Assembly (NCBI GenBank): GCA_003427395.1
Contig: BFEA01000150.1
Span: 2,696,255 to 2,722,733 of the forward strand
Source: Chara braunii
Taxonomy: Eukaryota > Streptophyta > Charophyceae > Charales > Characeae
DNA: 26,479 bases
Reading direction: 5' to 3'
Below are positions 8,473 through 18,889 of the stretch, piece after piece (position 1 is the first letter of the stretch; each line of letters starts with the position of its first letter). The notes beneath the pieces are model-generated. The model did no database searches. It was not told the DNA's origin and worked only from the letters and a program-made list of their open reading frames with translations. Position numbers and translations under genes: made by a program.

Positions 8473-10441
8473 ATGAGTGATGCAGGCGGTAGTGAGGAGG
8501 AGGAACGAGTAGTGGAACATCTTAGAGTGACTCGTAGAACTGCACTCAGTCAACCGATTACCTTCTTGGAGTTAGGCCAGGGAGAGGAAAGGCGGCTGCG
8601 AAGGTAAGTCAGGGAAAGGACGATATTAGAGACGGCTAGGACAACGACAACCAACGTTGAACGAACACTTGCAGCAGCAAGACTAGCGGACGCTAGAGTT
8701 CAAGTTGAGGTTGCGATGGCTACCTCCTCTACAGTGTCCCAGGCCTTGTCCCAGGCCTCTTCGTCAGGTGGCAGTCAGAGTATCTCTCAGAGTTTTGTTA
8801 GTCAATCTGTTGGCTCACAAGTCAGCCAGCAGATGCCACTCACACCCGAGGATTATGAGATCCTCCAAGCAGAAGAACTGCATGATCACAACAACAACAA
8901 TTGAGAGATGCAGCAGAGAGGAGACGAAGGGCTATCACTAGAAAAGCTAGACTAGGAGCTAGGAGGCAGAAGTTAAGACATCTAGAGGCACTAGACGAGT
9001 CGACACTTGATCCTGCAATGCAAGCGCTGCGTCGCTCACTCCTTTGTGTGGCAGAAACGTAGGTTGTTCAGCAGGAAGTGCTGGTCGAACTAGTGGACAG
9101 CTAGAAACGAATTTTGGCTGCACTGCAGGCTCCTCGTCTAGTGATGAGGCAGCCTTAGTATGTTGTAGCTCCCCCTTTGGTTGCGGGTCCCTCAGTGACA
9201 CCGTCACCAATAGTGCCCTCTTTCTCTCCTATGTATGATATTCCTCTTCCAGGTAGTCAACCAGTAGTCAGTTGTCAAGTTTTGATTTCTTTTCCCGTAC
9301 CATCGAGGACGGTGGCAGCTACCGTGCCATTGTCTGGGCAGCCGCAGGTTGGCGTGCAGCAACCTGTCTCAGTGTCCATACAGCCACTGCAGCAATTGCC
9401 TGGGCAAGTCCAACCTATGCAGTGGATGCCCAAGATACCCTTGTTGAGTCCCAAACCCTTCTCTGGCGACAAGAAGAAGGATGAGAACTTGGATACATGG
9501 GTGAGGATTGTGCATACTTTTGTGAGGCACAAACTCGCCAGGCCAGAGCAGGAAGTCATAGTTGCTGCTTCCTTTTTAGAGGGATCGACAACTCGTTGGT
9601 TGAATGGGTTAGTGAAGCAACACGGCTACGGTCAGAATTTTGATGTTTGGGCCCAGGCCCAGACATTGGAAGACTTCGTAAGGACTGTGTATAATAGGTG
9701 GCATGACCCTCAAGGGGCTCAAAAGGCCATCGACGCGGTCAACAATCTTTGTGCCAAAAGGTACAAGAATGTTCACGAACTCACAGACACTGTAGAACGG
9801 CTGCTTGTGGTACCTGGTGTGCGCTACGACCAGCAGGTTCTCCTTACAGATTACTTGAGATGTCTACCTGCAGAGGTAAAGACTAAGCTGGTGGATGAGG
9901 CCTATGTCGACCAACATAACTTGCCTCTTTTAGCAAGAAAGCCTTAGGTATAGAGGCAAAGCTTGGGTCCACGCATCAGAGTCAGGGAGATGGTAGGAAA
10001 AAGAGATTACCTCAGGATTGGAAGAAGAAAGGTCAACTGATGTTCGTCGACCATGATGGTCAGGCGACTATAATTGTTGACTTCTCAGGCCTTGGGGAAG
10101 AGACAGAGCATGATGGGGCTAATGAGACTTCGGATGGGGGAGTCATGGCGCCTATCAAAGAAAAGGCTAGGGGGACCGGGAAGAAGAAGGTAGGCCGGTC
10201 TACGGGTCAGGGTGACCAAGGAACACCCGCATGGGTAAAACTTGGTTTAGATTACGAGATATGGAGGGACCGAGTTGCCAGGGGCACACGCATGAACTGT
10301 GGCAACTATGGCCATACGTCAAAAACTTGCCGAGGCAAGAAGGTCACCACGAGGGTAGCCGCTCCAACGGTAGTGGGCTTATCCTCAAACCCTGGCAGTG
10401 CTTCTGCGAGCACTTCGCAGGGAAACACCTCGGGCCTGTAG
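8473..10441 (+). pseudogene. gag: gag of the Ty3/gypsy element (disrupted)
   Basis: The frame opens at ATG 8473 with an acidic start (MSDAGGSEEEERVVEHL). It is cut by TAA at 8605-8607 (probable CAA to TAA) and continues in phase through a Ser/Gln-rich segment to a stop at about 8904. Frameshifts lead to a basic Arg-rich stretch and then, from about 9170, a Pro/Gln/Val-rich linker followed by the retrotransposon Gag (capsid-type) domain at about 9456-9900 (PKPFSGDKKKDENLDTW, then LEGSTTRWLNGL). After another shift the frame 10040-10441 carries the nucleocapsid zinc knuckle. In it the second Cys, the His and the last Cys remain (CGNYGHTSKTC), but the first Cys is Arg (CGC at 10289). Gag would form the particle and bind the RNA; this copy cannot. 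Confidence 0.85.
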
Positions 10442-10670
10442 GAGTGTTAGCCGCTCTCACTCGCGCTGAAGTGGTAACGTTGCCTTCCCCACTNCAGGCG
10501 TTGGCCAAGGCTAGTGACCCACCGACGCTCTGTTCGAGAGATGTGTCTGAGTCCCTAAAAGAGTTACAGACTGAGTGGTCAGGGAAGGACCCCAAAGACT
10601 CTTGGGCGATGATCAGTAGAGGTCCTAAGTGTGAACATTTCGTGGTAGAGGTCAATGTAGGTGGCGCAAA

Positions 10671-10946
10671 GTGGGTGCCTTCGTAGACATAGGCTCTACA
10701 CAAAATTTCATTAGTCGTGCTTGTGTGGACAGATTGCGCTTAGGGGATCAAGTGCAACGTCTTAGCAGAACTGTAGCTTCTACGCTAGCTAACAAGCACC
10801 AAATGGTAGTAAAAGACTATGTCAAGGACGTAGTTTGTTCCTTCTCTTATGGAGGAGGGGAAGTGAGACACAAAATCTCATTCCTCATTAGCGACGAACT
10901 GCCCTTTGATATGTTACTAGGCATGTACTACCTCGAAAGGTGTTGA
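10671..10946 (+). pseudogene. pro: Retropepsin-like aspartic protease, active site altered
   Basis: The segment GAFVDIGSTQNFIS has the position and flanks of the retroviral-type protease active site (usually D-T/S-G), but Thr is replaced by Ile (ATA), giving D-I-G. The C-terminal LLGMYYLERC block matches the usual LLGMDWL motif region. The protease would cleave the Gag-Pol polyprotein. The frame is offset from gag and from what follows: after 10946 the peptide continues in another frame with more breaks, reaching the RT near 11230. Confidence 0.8.
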
Positions 10947-11229
10947 TCCACAAGTTGTCCAACGGTAGAATCGTTAGATTGCAGAAGTTAAAAGCTAGCA
11001 ATTTAGTGGAAAACTACGGGTGCATGTGCGCAACTTCGTACTATAACTACTATAAGCAGAATTGCGAGGAGGGCATGTATCTAGTCTTTGTCTTTGAGAA
11101 AGGGGAGGCTGTTAAAACACCCCAGAGATAGAATGAGTCGTCGCTCAGTATCTTGACCTTTTTGAGGAGTCAACAGAAGTGGTCGAAAGGGAGGTGGTCC
11201 ATGCGAAGTTGTCCCGGGTAGTAAGGTAC

Positions 11230-12761
11230 CTAGAGGACACATCTATAGGATGTCTCCCGCGAAGTTGGATGAGCTCCGCCACCAACTCAAAGAGCTCACA
11301 GAGAAGGGATGGATTCGGCCTAGTACCTCCCCTTACGGTGTGCCAGTCTTCTTTGTTCCTAAGAAGGGAGGTACATTGAGGATGTGCATTGACTATAGGG
11401 GCCTCAATGCCATCATCGTAAAGAACGCAGAGCCCCTACCCCGCATTGACGACCTATTGGAAAGAGTGTAGGGATGCTGGTACTTTACTAAGATAGATCT
11501 AAAGTTCGAATACCATCAAATTGCCATTCGACCCGAGGACCAGCACAAAACCGCCTTTCATACCAGGTACGGTCTGTACAAGTTTGTGGTGATGCCCTTT
11601 GGCCTATGCAATGCCTTTGGGACATTCCAGCACGCCATGAATAGGATATTTCATGAATACTTAGACAAGTTTATCGTCGTGTACCTTGACGATATCCTTA
11701 TCTTTAGTAAGATTGTAGAGGAGCACGCTGAGCACTTGAAAATAGTGCTAGGACTCCTAAGACAGCACCAGTACAAGGTAAACTTGGAGAAATGCGAGTT
11801 CGAACGCACCAAGATCTTGTACTTGGGTCATGAAATCTCCGCGGATGGGTTGAGGCCGGATGATGCCAATATGGCCAGCATACGAGACTGGCCCAGACCT
11901 CAGACTGTTATCGAGGTCCGATCGTTTTGGGGAATGATGGGCTATTATCGTCCGTTTGTTAAGAACTATAGTACTATAGCTTCCCCATTAACATATCTAA
12001 CTCGACTTGACACCCCTTGGGAGTGGACTGAAGAGTGTGAGGCAAGCTTCAAGAAATTGAAGTATGCTCTGACACACTATGAGGTCCTCAAACTTTCGGA
12101 TCCTGATAAGCCATTTGTTCTGACCACAGATGCCAACCAATATGGCATAGGCGCGGTCCTTGCGCAAAAGGAGGGGCCAAAGTTGAGACTGATGGGGTAT
12201 ATGAGTAAGAAGATGTCGTCTCAAACGCTAGCAAAGTCCATATATGCGCGTGAGCTCTATGCCTTGTATACAGCACTGGTCCACTGGAGACATTATCTCC
12301 TAGGCAGATTCTTCTATGTGAGATCTGACCATGAGACCTTGTGTTGGATGAAGCCACAGCCTGTGCTCTCTAACGCTCTCAAGCGGTGGATTCAAGTGAT
12401 AGACATGTATGACTATCAACTTGATCCAATCAAGGGAGATCACAACAAAGTGGCTGATGCACTATCTCGGCAGGCAGATGATCTGGGCGCGCTAGTCACT
12501 AAGTTTGACATATCTAACGATCTAACTCGATCATTTGTGGAAGCCAATCAGCAAGATTCAGTTATGTCTGAGAGCATCCGTAAATTGCAAGTGGAGGACA
12601 AAGTAGCTTCGGATGAATTTACGATGGTAGATGGCTTGTTGTTTCTTGAGAAGGCAGGGAATAAAAGATTGTGTGTTCCTCATAGAGAGTGTTTGCGGTT
12701 ATTCTTAGGAGAGTGTCATGATGTAACTGTCCATTTCGGTTATATGGAAAACGTCAGCTAA
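11230..12761 (+). pseudogene. pol: Reverse transcriptase and RNase H of the Ty3/gypsy element
   Basis: One reading frame from about 11230 holds, in order: [12 protein letters not shown], the RT fingers ([20 protein letters not shown]), CIDYRGLN, a TAG stop at 11469-11471, YFTKIDL with the first catalytic Asp, MPFGLCNAFGTFQ, and YLDD (about 11682-11693) with the other two catalytic Asp. It then has the connection region (YLGHEIS, GYYRPFVKNYS) and RNase H from about 12110. The RNase H acids are all visible: D in LTTDANQYG, E in ARELYAL, D in RSDHETL and D in ADALSRQ. The N-terminal integrase zinc-finger part begins after it (LCVPHREC). A frameshift at about 12745 ends the frame at 12761. Apart from one stop, this RT/RH region is well preserved. 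Confidence 0.93.
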
Positions 12762-13735
12762 CTTGGTACAAAAATTATGGTGGCCTTCTATGATGGACGA
12801 TGCTAAGAAGTATGTTGAAACCTGCCAGGTTTGTCAATGGGACAAACCCAGGACTCAGTCTCCACTTGGGCTCATCAAGCCCTTGCAGATTCCTAAAGGT
12901 TTTGGTCAGAGTGTGTCTATGGACTTCATAGATACTCTTGTGACCAGCAGGTTTGGAAAAAGGCACATCTTTGTTATAGTAGACCGCTTTTCTGAGTATG
13001 CAAGACTAATCGCTCTGCCTGAAACTCCCAAGACTGATTAGGTCATCAGACTGCTTATGGATAACTGGGTACGGGATTTTGGTTTACCTAAGTCCATAGT
13101 CAGTGATAGAGATGTTCGCTTTACTAGCGAACTGTGGCAGAACACTGCCCAACAAATGGGAACCAGCCTGCAAATGACATCAGGTGACATCAGGGAATCA
13201 CCCTGAGTCAAATGGACAGGCGGAACAGATGAAGAGAGTAGTGCAACATTTACTAAGGCACTACATCAAGCGAAGCCAGGATGAATGGGACGAGAAACTG
13301 CCTCTGGTCGCCAACCTGTATAACAACGTCGTACATAGCGCTACTGGCATGACTCCCAACCAACTACATCTTGGTTGGAAGCCCCGTTCTGCCCTTGATT
13401 TCCTACTACCTGAGAAACAGACCAGTGCAGCACCAGGTAGCATGGAATTTGGTATCAAATACGAACAGATGCTGCAGCAGGCCGTTGAACACATGAGGAA
13501 ATCTCAAGATGCTATGATTGCATATGAGAATAAACACAGACGACCTTCTTACTTTCTGGTAGGAGACAAAGTCTGGGTAAAGTCATCTGAACTGGGACAG
13601 GAACTGGGAATATCTAGGAAACTAATGCCACAATATTTCGGTCCCTGGGAGGTCCTAGACATAGTGGGGGATCAGGTGGACGAACCTTCTTATATGATTC
13701 GTGTTCCACCTCATCTACGAAGGCACCCAGTCTTT
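12640..13735 (+). pseudogene. int: Integrase of the Ty3/gypsy element
   Basis: Integrase inserts the cDNA into host DNA. The HHCC finger ends in CQVCQWDKPRTQSPLG. The catalytic core shows D in VSMDFIDTL, D in SIVSDRDVRFTSE (about 13105) and E in NHPESNGQAEQ (about 13203), the DD35E triad. Breaks: a 1-base shift near 12745; an in-frame TAG at 13039-13041; and a second shift caused by an exact 10-base tandem duplication (TGACATCAGG, 13175-13194), which moves the Glu out of frame with the two Asp. The C-terminal part (SYFLVGDKVWVKSS, QYFGPWEVL) is the usual GPY/F-type module. A TAG at 13736 follows HPVF. Confidence 0.92.
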
Positions 13736-13738
13736 TAG

Positions 13739-14005
13739 GCATCCAAGCTGGCACCTTTCGCAGAGACTGCACAGTTTCCTTCCAAACGGTCAATGCTGCC
13801 CCCAACCATGGATGGCGAAGTCGACATCGACGAAATCGTAGAGCATCGAGTGATGCCAATGCCTAAACCATCGGGCAGAGGTCGCCCTCCTAAGCCGAGA
13901 ATGCAATACCGGGTCAGATTCAGACATCGTCTGGATCCCAAGGAAGATGGGTGGTTCACCAGAGAAGAACACCTCAAGTTATCGCAGGCAACGAAAGAGA
14001 ACTAA
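13739..14005 (+). pseudogene. Chromodomain-like C-terminal tail of the integrase
   Basis: Downstream of TAG 13736 the same frame continues for 88 codons to TAA at 14003. The stretch EVDIDEIVEHRV, then a GRGRPPKPR linker, then QYRVRFRHRLDPKEDGWF follows the order of chromodomains (E-x-I-L-D-H-R, then YLVKWKG, then D-x-x-W-E). Several aromatic cage positions differ from the canonical domain, so call it chromodomain-like. In chromoviruses this tail steers integration to particular chromatin. Confidence 0.6.
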
Positions 14006-14051
14006 AGGGGAAGATGCTTGCAGATTAGAAAACTTCTTTGAGGACTATCGA

Positions 14052-14066
14052 AGAAAAGGAGGGAAG
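14052..14066 (+). other. Polypurine tract
   Basis: AGAAAAGGAGGGAAG is an uninterrupted purine run directly before the 3' LTR. It would prime plus-strand DNA synthesis. The base before the LTR is G here, whereas it is T before the 5' LTR; this fixes the LTR start at G. Confidence 0.9.
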
Positions 14067-15094
14067 GCGAGGATCTGTGTCCTCGACAGGCCTAAGGGGC
14101 CTTGTTGTGAATGTGCCCGCCCTAAGTGAACGCGGGCCTAACAAAATCACGAGAGGCCCTCAACTGTCAATTTCGTATTTGGGGTCCAGGCAGTTTCGAT
14201 GCGCAAGTTGGTCGAGGGAAATACAGGCCGAGCAGTAAGACGTCCCAGGGCCTTCCAGGCCTTTCCAAAATGATGCAGGCCCTGGACGAGAATCGCAGGC
14301 TCATACACAGACAGTTGGGAGGCCCAACCATATGAGGCCCAGTAGCTGCAATAGAGGCGCAGCATCCTGGGTCCTACCGGAAGCTTCTGGGCCCAGGCCG
14401 GGGCCAGCCAGGCTGCGAAGGCTGACGGGCTCTTTCCATACAGGAAAGAGCTCGCTGCTTGGAGCCTCATTCAGGCACTTGCTGGCTGGTGGCAGCGCTG
14501 CTGGAGCTTCTACTTGCGTGCTGGCTGCTAGCGCTGGAGCGAGGTGCTGCGTACGTGCGGTCATGTGTGGAATCAGGGCGCTGCTAAGGGCAGTGCCATA
14601 GCCCAACCTCCATAGCTGGCTGAGGGCTTGGTTGTAAAGTGAGGCGCAGGGGTGGTCTTCGGGTGTACAGAGGGAAGACGTGGGTGTAAGAAGAGGGATA
14701 GAGGGAGAAGGATGATGATGATGATGATGATGTGAGGGCACTTACCTGGTATTGGCGATTGTCTGCATTGGGCGACATCTTCAAGTACTTCGTGAGCTGC
14801 TGACGTCAACACTTGCATTGTCAATTAGTAGGCAGATTGTAGTTGTGTAGGCAGATTGTAGCTATGTAGGAAGTAGGCTGGGCGCTGAGCGCCAAGTAGG
14901 GAGATATGGCCTGGATACTCATGTTGGTGGTGGCGAGAGCTAGCTCTCATTGACATTGGTTTTCCAATGTTATGAATCTTCATTGGTGTTATATTGGTGC
15001 ATTTCTGCTTTCCGGACACTGTGATACTATTTGGCCTTCAATGTGATTGTGTATTTTGGTTATTGTCATCTCGCTTCTACTCTTTTTCCTTGCA
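14067..15094 (+). repeat. 3' LTR
   Basis: It starts GCGAGGATCTG and ends TTCCTTGCA like the 5' LTR. It has (GAT)7 at 14711-14731 and the TGACGTCA palindrome at 14801-14808. The TSD CTTAT follows immediately. Confidence 0.93.
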
Positions 15095-15196
15095 CTTATT
15101 AATTATTCTTATTTATTATTCTTAATATATATTTTTTTTTTATCTAGACAAGCAGGCAATCTCAAGTCGACCATTAAAGCAGCCTCGCTTCAGTAG
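15095..15196. other. AT-rich minisatellite remainder and LINE 5' flank
   Basis: The interrupted TTATTAATTATTC array resumes here, followed by a T10 run near 15131-15140 and GC-richer sequence leading into the LINE 5' units. Confidence 0.6.
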
Positions 15197-15525
15197 CAAT
15201 ACCTGATCCCCAAGCAAGGAGGGTAAATGATGCCCATTATTTGACTTCAGAGAAACAAGTGGTTATTTTCAGTCGTTTTTCTGTTGTTGCAATACTCGAT
15301 CCCCAGTTGGGGAGGGTAAATGCTGCCCTTTTTTTTCAGTGAAACAAGTGGTTACAGCTAGTCGTTATTTTATTGTCTCATTAACCGACCCCCAAGTGGG
15401 GAGGGTAACTGCTGCCCAATTTTTTCACTTCAGTAAAACAAGTGGTTATTTTCGGGCGCTATTCTGTCATCTCATCCTTACTGTTCCAATACCCGATCCC
15501 CAAGTGGGGAGGGTAAGTTTTGGCC
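15197..15525 (+). repeat. Four tandem LINE 5'-UTR units (about 90-108 bp)
   Basis: Copies begin at 15197, 15290, 15379 and 15487. Each has a GAYCCCCAAGTGGGGAGGGTAA-type core in which CCCC and GGGG can pair; the first three also share AAACAAGTGGTTA. They sit directly before ORF1. In other L1 elements such 5' monomers carry promoter activity; that role here is inference. Confidence 0.8.
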
Positions 15526-15787
15526 AAATTTTTTCCCATCTCGACAGTTCTATAAACACGTAGATCAAGCTCCCTTGCCCAATTCCACTACTCAAGACCA
15601 ACTGCAAAAGAAAGAAAACTTCGTTGCTCTTCAGGCTCCTGCTCAAGTACAACCCTGAAATGACGCCCACGCCGTCGCCAAAATAGCCAACCCAGGTCAA
15701 AAGGAAGCCAAACTTCCCGTAGAACTAGGAAAAATTGTCCCAACGAAAGCAGCTGATCCAACACAGGGCCCAGCACACTCGAGCGCT
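15526..15787 (+). other. LINE 5' leader before the ORF1 ATG
   Basis: No separate gene is seen. TTCTATAAACACG near 15548 is TATA-like. An upstream ATG near 15660 is followed within nine codons by a stop. Confidence 0.4.
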
Positions 15788-17420
15788 ATGAACTCACAAA
15801 ACACACAAAGCATAACAAACACAGGCTCAGGCTCGCTAAGCCAGGGGGCGATGGACTTCCTCACTGCCAACACCAAAACAACGGCAAAGATAAACATTAT
15901 AAAGGAAGCTTCCACCACGGGGCAAGGAGAGGAACATGAGGTGGAAATTTGGGAATACCCAGAAGAGGATGAGGCAACATGCAACGAGGTGTTTGAAAAA
16001 CACGTTGTGCTGTTTAACTTTCCCCAAAAGTGCTCAGACATGTCACCCAATGAAAAACGAACATGGGTACGCGACATTCTGCGCTCACTGGAAGAGATTC
16101 CAGGAACAGACCCAGAAGTCACCTACCACAAGCGAGCGAGGAACCCCGGAGAGAGCCTACGCCCACTACCTTATCTCATTGAACAGTCTGAAGTGCAAAA
16201 GGGGAGTAGTGACAGTCACTAGCTGGAGGGCAGACCATGTTGCGAAACAATTTTTGGGTACAATTCGACAACATCGTGGAGGGACTGCGCAATTTCATAG
16301 GAAGAAGGCTTGCCGAAGCTTACCCCAACAACCCAGCATTGGAGTGGTTTTCTTTAGGACCAGACTTCCTCGCCGCCAACCACGACTCCAAGATCGTGTG
16401 TCTGCGCACATCATCAGGAATTCCTCCGCAATTCCCAAATACCTGGCTATTTAAAAAGAACGGGAAAAGACTAACGGTATTCATGTTCTTTAAGTCTAGT
16501 AACCGGTGCTTCAAGTTTAGGGGAAAGGGACATTTGGGCACATAGAGGAAATGTCCTCTTAACAGAGATAGAGCAGGCAAACCAGGCCAGATTCAAGCCA
16601 ACCTGGTGGAATGCAAGGAAAAACAGGGAGTGTGGTTTGTCAATGACCCCACCTACAGGGGGTGGGTCTTTGATGACTTAATGGAAACACCCAAATGGGT
16701 CAGAGTCATGAAGGGCGAACTAATGGTCCAGCCCGGCATTTACCCCCCTTACGGAAGTGAATGGCAAAGGACGGGCTCCAAAAGAGTTGAAGACAAAGAC
16801 GGAGGCTTCTTAAAGAAACAACTCCTGGATGTGCAGAGTGATATGTAGGAAAAGCACCGCAGAGACACCCTACAGGAACTCGTTAAAATGGGAATCTCAG
16901 CGGATAAAGCGTACGTTGAAAACCTGCAGGCCAGAGGGAAACTATGGAGGGCTGAAAGAGAACAGGCCAAACAGGCCAACCAACAAAACCTCACTGGTAA
17001 GCAGGGAAAGAGCCTCCAAGCAGAGCCAACAAAACCGCTCAAACGGAAGGCTGAGCAGGCAACTTCTTCCTCACCAGCAAACAACGCCTCCATGAGCAAG
17101 ATCAGCAGAGTGGAGGACAACCACAAGAATGCAAGCAGCAAGGTGGAATCAGCAGGCTCGATGGGCACATCCAAGGTGGACACGCAAAAAACAGCAAATG
17201 GAGAGAACGGACAAGTGGAGACAGGGAAAGGAAAGAACGAGGAGACATAGGGGAGTACGAGTGGTATCTGAGGACAAGCCAGACGACGTCGACGAACAGG
17301 GAGAACACAAGGAAGGGGATGAGAATGTGGGAGAGGACAATGAAGAGGAAAGTGAAGATGACAGAATGTCCCAGGGCTCCCAAGGAGGCACTTCCCCATC
17401 TGATAAAGATCCATAATCAT
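15788..17420 (+). pseudogene. ORF1: LINE ORF1 (RNA-binding protein), disrupted
   Basis: The frame opens at ATG 15788 (MNSQNTQSITNTGSG), with a polar N-terminus and then an RRM-like or DUF4283-like core (VVLFNFPQKCSDMS, then GVVTVTSWRADHVAKQFL in another frame). From 16237 the frame continues to a zinc-knuckle-like motif at about 16507-16554: CFKF, GKGH, then a TAG stop, then RKC. The second Cys is Phe. Past stops at 16543 and 16846 the frame goes on with a basic, Gln/Lys/Ala-rich tail to 17250 and, after a shift, a very acidic segment to about 17413. ORF1 proteins bind LINE RNA. The fold assignment is inferred from position and knuckle; the sequence is diverged. Confidence 0.7.
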
Positions 17421-18541
17421 TTGAGGAAGGGAAAAAAGAGAACGAAGAGAAAGAAGAAAAGGAACTTCAGTGGTTGAGAGACTATGTCAAAGAATTGGAG
17501 AGAGAAAGGGAAGTGGAATTCGAAATAAGAATAGTCAACCAAAAACACCTCTTCAACCTGCAAAATATCAATCACAATGAACAGACAACAATCAGCAGTT
17601 TTCCCACTCAAAACCAATACGAAATCCTCGAGAAGGAACAATATGTTCAACTTCTTTGCAGAAAGATATGGCCACAGATTGTCTGAAAGTGCAAACAAAT
17701 CTTACACTGACAGCAACCACTACACCTGGCCAAAGACCTACATAACAGCGAACAACACACAACCAGCCAAAAGGGCTAAAGGGCCCAAGGGTAGAGCCAT
17801 TGCAGAAGAAGAGACAGAAGGAGAGGAGATCCAGCTCAGCACAAAAGAAGATCTGGACAGACAAACTGAAATTCTCAAAGCCCAAATCACAATCCTCAAA
17901 GACTAGAACAGGGATACAACAGAAAGCACAATCAACTTGCAAAGGCTGGCAGCAGGTAAGAGCTCAGAAATCCTCACAGCAGCCAGACTAGAAGCCAAGG
18001 AGGACAACAAGAAAAGGATAGTGATCCTCTACAGATGGAACGATGATCACAAAGATTGGGAAGTGGTCATAAACAAGGACTGGTCATTAATTGCGCTAGC
18101 CACACCATCAGAGAAGGTGATGACAACTGAAATTTCAGAAACCGCACCACTGGAGTCTCATATCCTAGGCCCAAGAGAGGAATGGAGAGAAAAGTGGTTG
18201 GTGCCGTCAGGGGACATTATGAGCCGTCAGGGGACATTATGACGAGCGAGTTGAGACCGTTCATGACCCGATACTCGATAGAGGCACAACTCTACGACCA
18301 CCTCACATGGAAACCATGGAAGGTACTGAGAGCAATCCCATATGGACTTATGGGAGGGGATGCACCAGCCGAAAGGGCAGCAGTCGCAGCATCAATAGTA
18401 GAGACACATGCACTCTTCGAGGGAGAGGAGGGAGAAAAGGTTAACGGAGACCCTAATTCAAAAAACATAAAATTTGACCCCGAAACCCTAATTTCAGTTT
18501 TGGACTCGTTACCAGGGCCTGAAAATGGGGGTCCCCGTTAA
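17421..18541 (+). pseudogene. Extended LINE reading region between ORF1 and ORF2
   Basis: Open stretches in two frames (17474-17686, then 17577-17906 and 17937-18242, then 18182-18541) follow the acidic tail with the same composition, ending with GGPR and a stop at 18539. I see a coiled-coil-like Glu/Lys segment and a basic patch (KRAKGPKGR) but no known domain. An exact 20-base tandem duplication at 18203-18242 shifts the frame. The last about 100 bases are an inserted TIR sequence. It may be the C-terminal part of an unusually long ORF1 or the N-terminal part of ORF2. Confidence 0.45.
18203..18242. repeat. 20-bp exact tandem duplication
   Basis: GCCGTCAGGGGACATTATGA occurs twice back to back. 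Twenty bases cause a +2 shift, which explains why the frame ending at 18242 resumes in another phase. Confidence 0.9.
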
Positions 18542-18543
18542 CC
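18439..18543. mobile_element. Small TIR (MITE-like) insertion of 105 bp
   Basis: GGTTAACGGAGACCC (18439-18453) and GGGTCCCCGTTAACC (18529-18543) are inverted with 14 of 15 matches. The element has no coding capacity of its own. The same terminus reappears at 18565 and 18674. No clear flanking duplication was found, so it could also be a plain inverted repeat. Confidence 0.5.
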
Positions 18544-18562
18544 ATTTGTGAGAGTAGGAGAG

Positions 18563-18722
18563 AAGGTTAACGGAGACCCTAATTTTTAGACCACTTGCCA
18601 TGCCATTTATATGAAAACAAAAGGGTCATTTTAATCAAACTTGCCACCAATTCGTAGAGTGGAGACCATAGAAGGTTAACGGAGACCCTAATTTTCAGAC
18701 CACTTGCCATGCCATTTATATG
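18563..18722. repeat. 109-bp partial tandem repeat derived from the TIR sequence
   Basis: AAGGTTAACGGAGACCCTAA begins at 18563 and 18672 (and at 18437). After each of the last two, AGACCACTTGCCATGCCATTTATATG follows. The block 18565-18642 is the homologue of 2372-2449. It separates the ORF1 side of the LINE from ORF2. Confidence 0.75.
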
Positions 18723-18889
18723 CACTTGCAGGAAATCCTCGCCACAGTAGCCCGTAGAACCAGGGCATGACATAACCAGCAGGAAATCATTACCCCTAAC
18801 TAGCTCAACTGCCAAATGAATCCCAACCCAACCCCCAAATAACATTTCATGGCATTACCAATGCCACGACCCCTGGCACAAGGCACAGG

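Larger units (their letters stand above)
6189..15099 (+). mobile_element. Complete, inactive Ty3/gypsy LTR retrotransposon with TSD
   Basis: Two LTRs (6194-7196 and 14067-15094) flank a primer-binding site, gag, protease, reverse transcriptase, RNase H, integrase and a polypurine tract. The pol order PR-RT-RH-IN defines Ty3/gypsy (Metaviridae-type) elements. The target duplication CTTAT lies at 6189-6193 and 15095-15099. The chromodomain-like tail suggests a chromovirus-like lineage. The LTRs differ at about 13 of the first 235 aligned bases, so the insertion is not recent. Coding regions carry several stops and frameshifts, so it cannot move on its own. One N at 10494 is an assembly or base-call gap. 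It appears nested in the minisatellite, and perhaps in the LINE. Confidence 0.93.

Noticed and set aside
16749-17420. Long minus-strand frame (223 codons) opposite ORF1
   Set aside because: A shadow of the charged, A-rich LINE ORF1; its hydrophobic Ser/Leu/Phe make-up is what the antisense of Glu/Lys/Arg codons gives.
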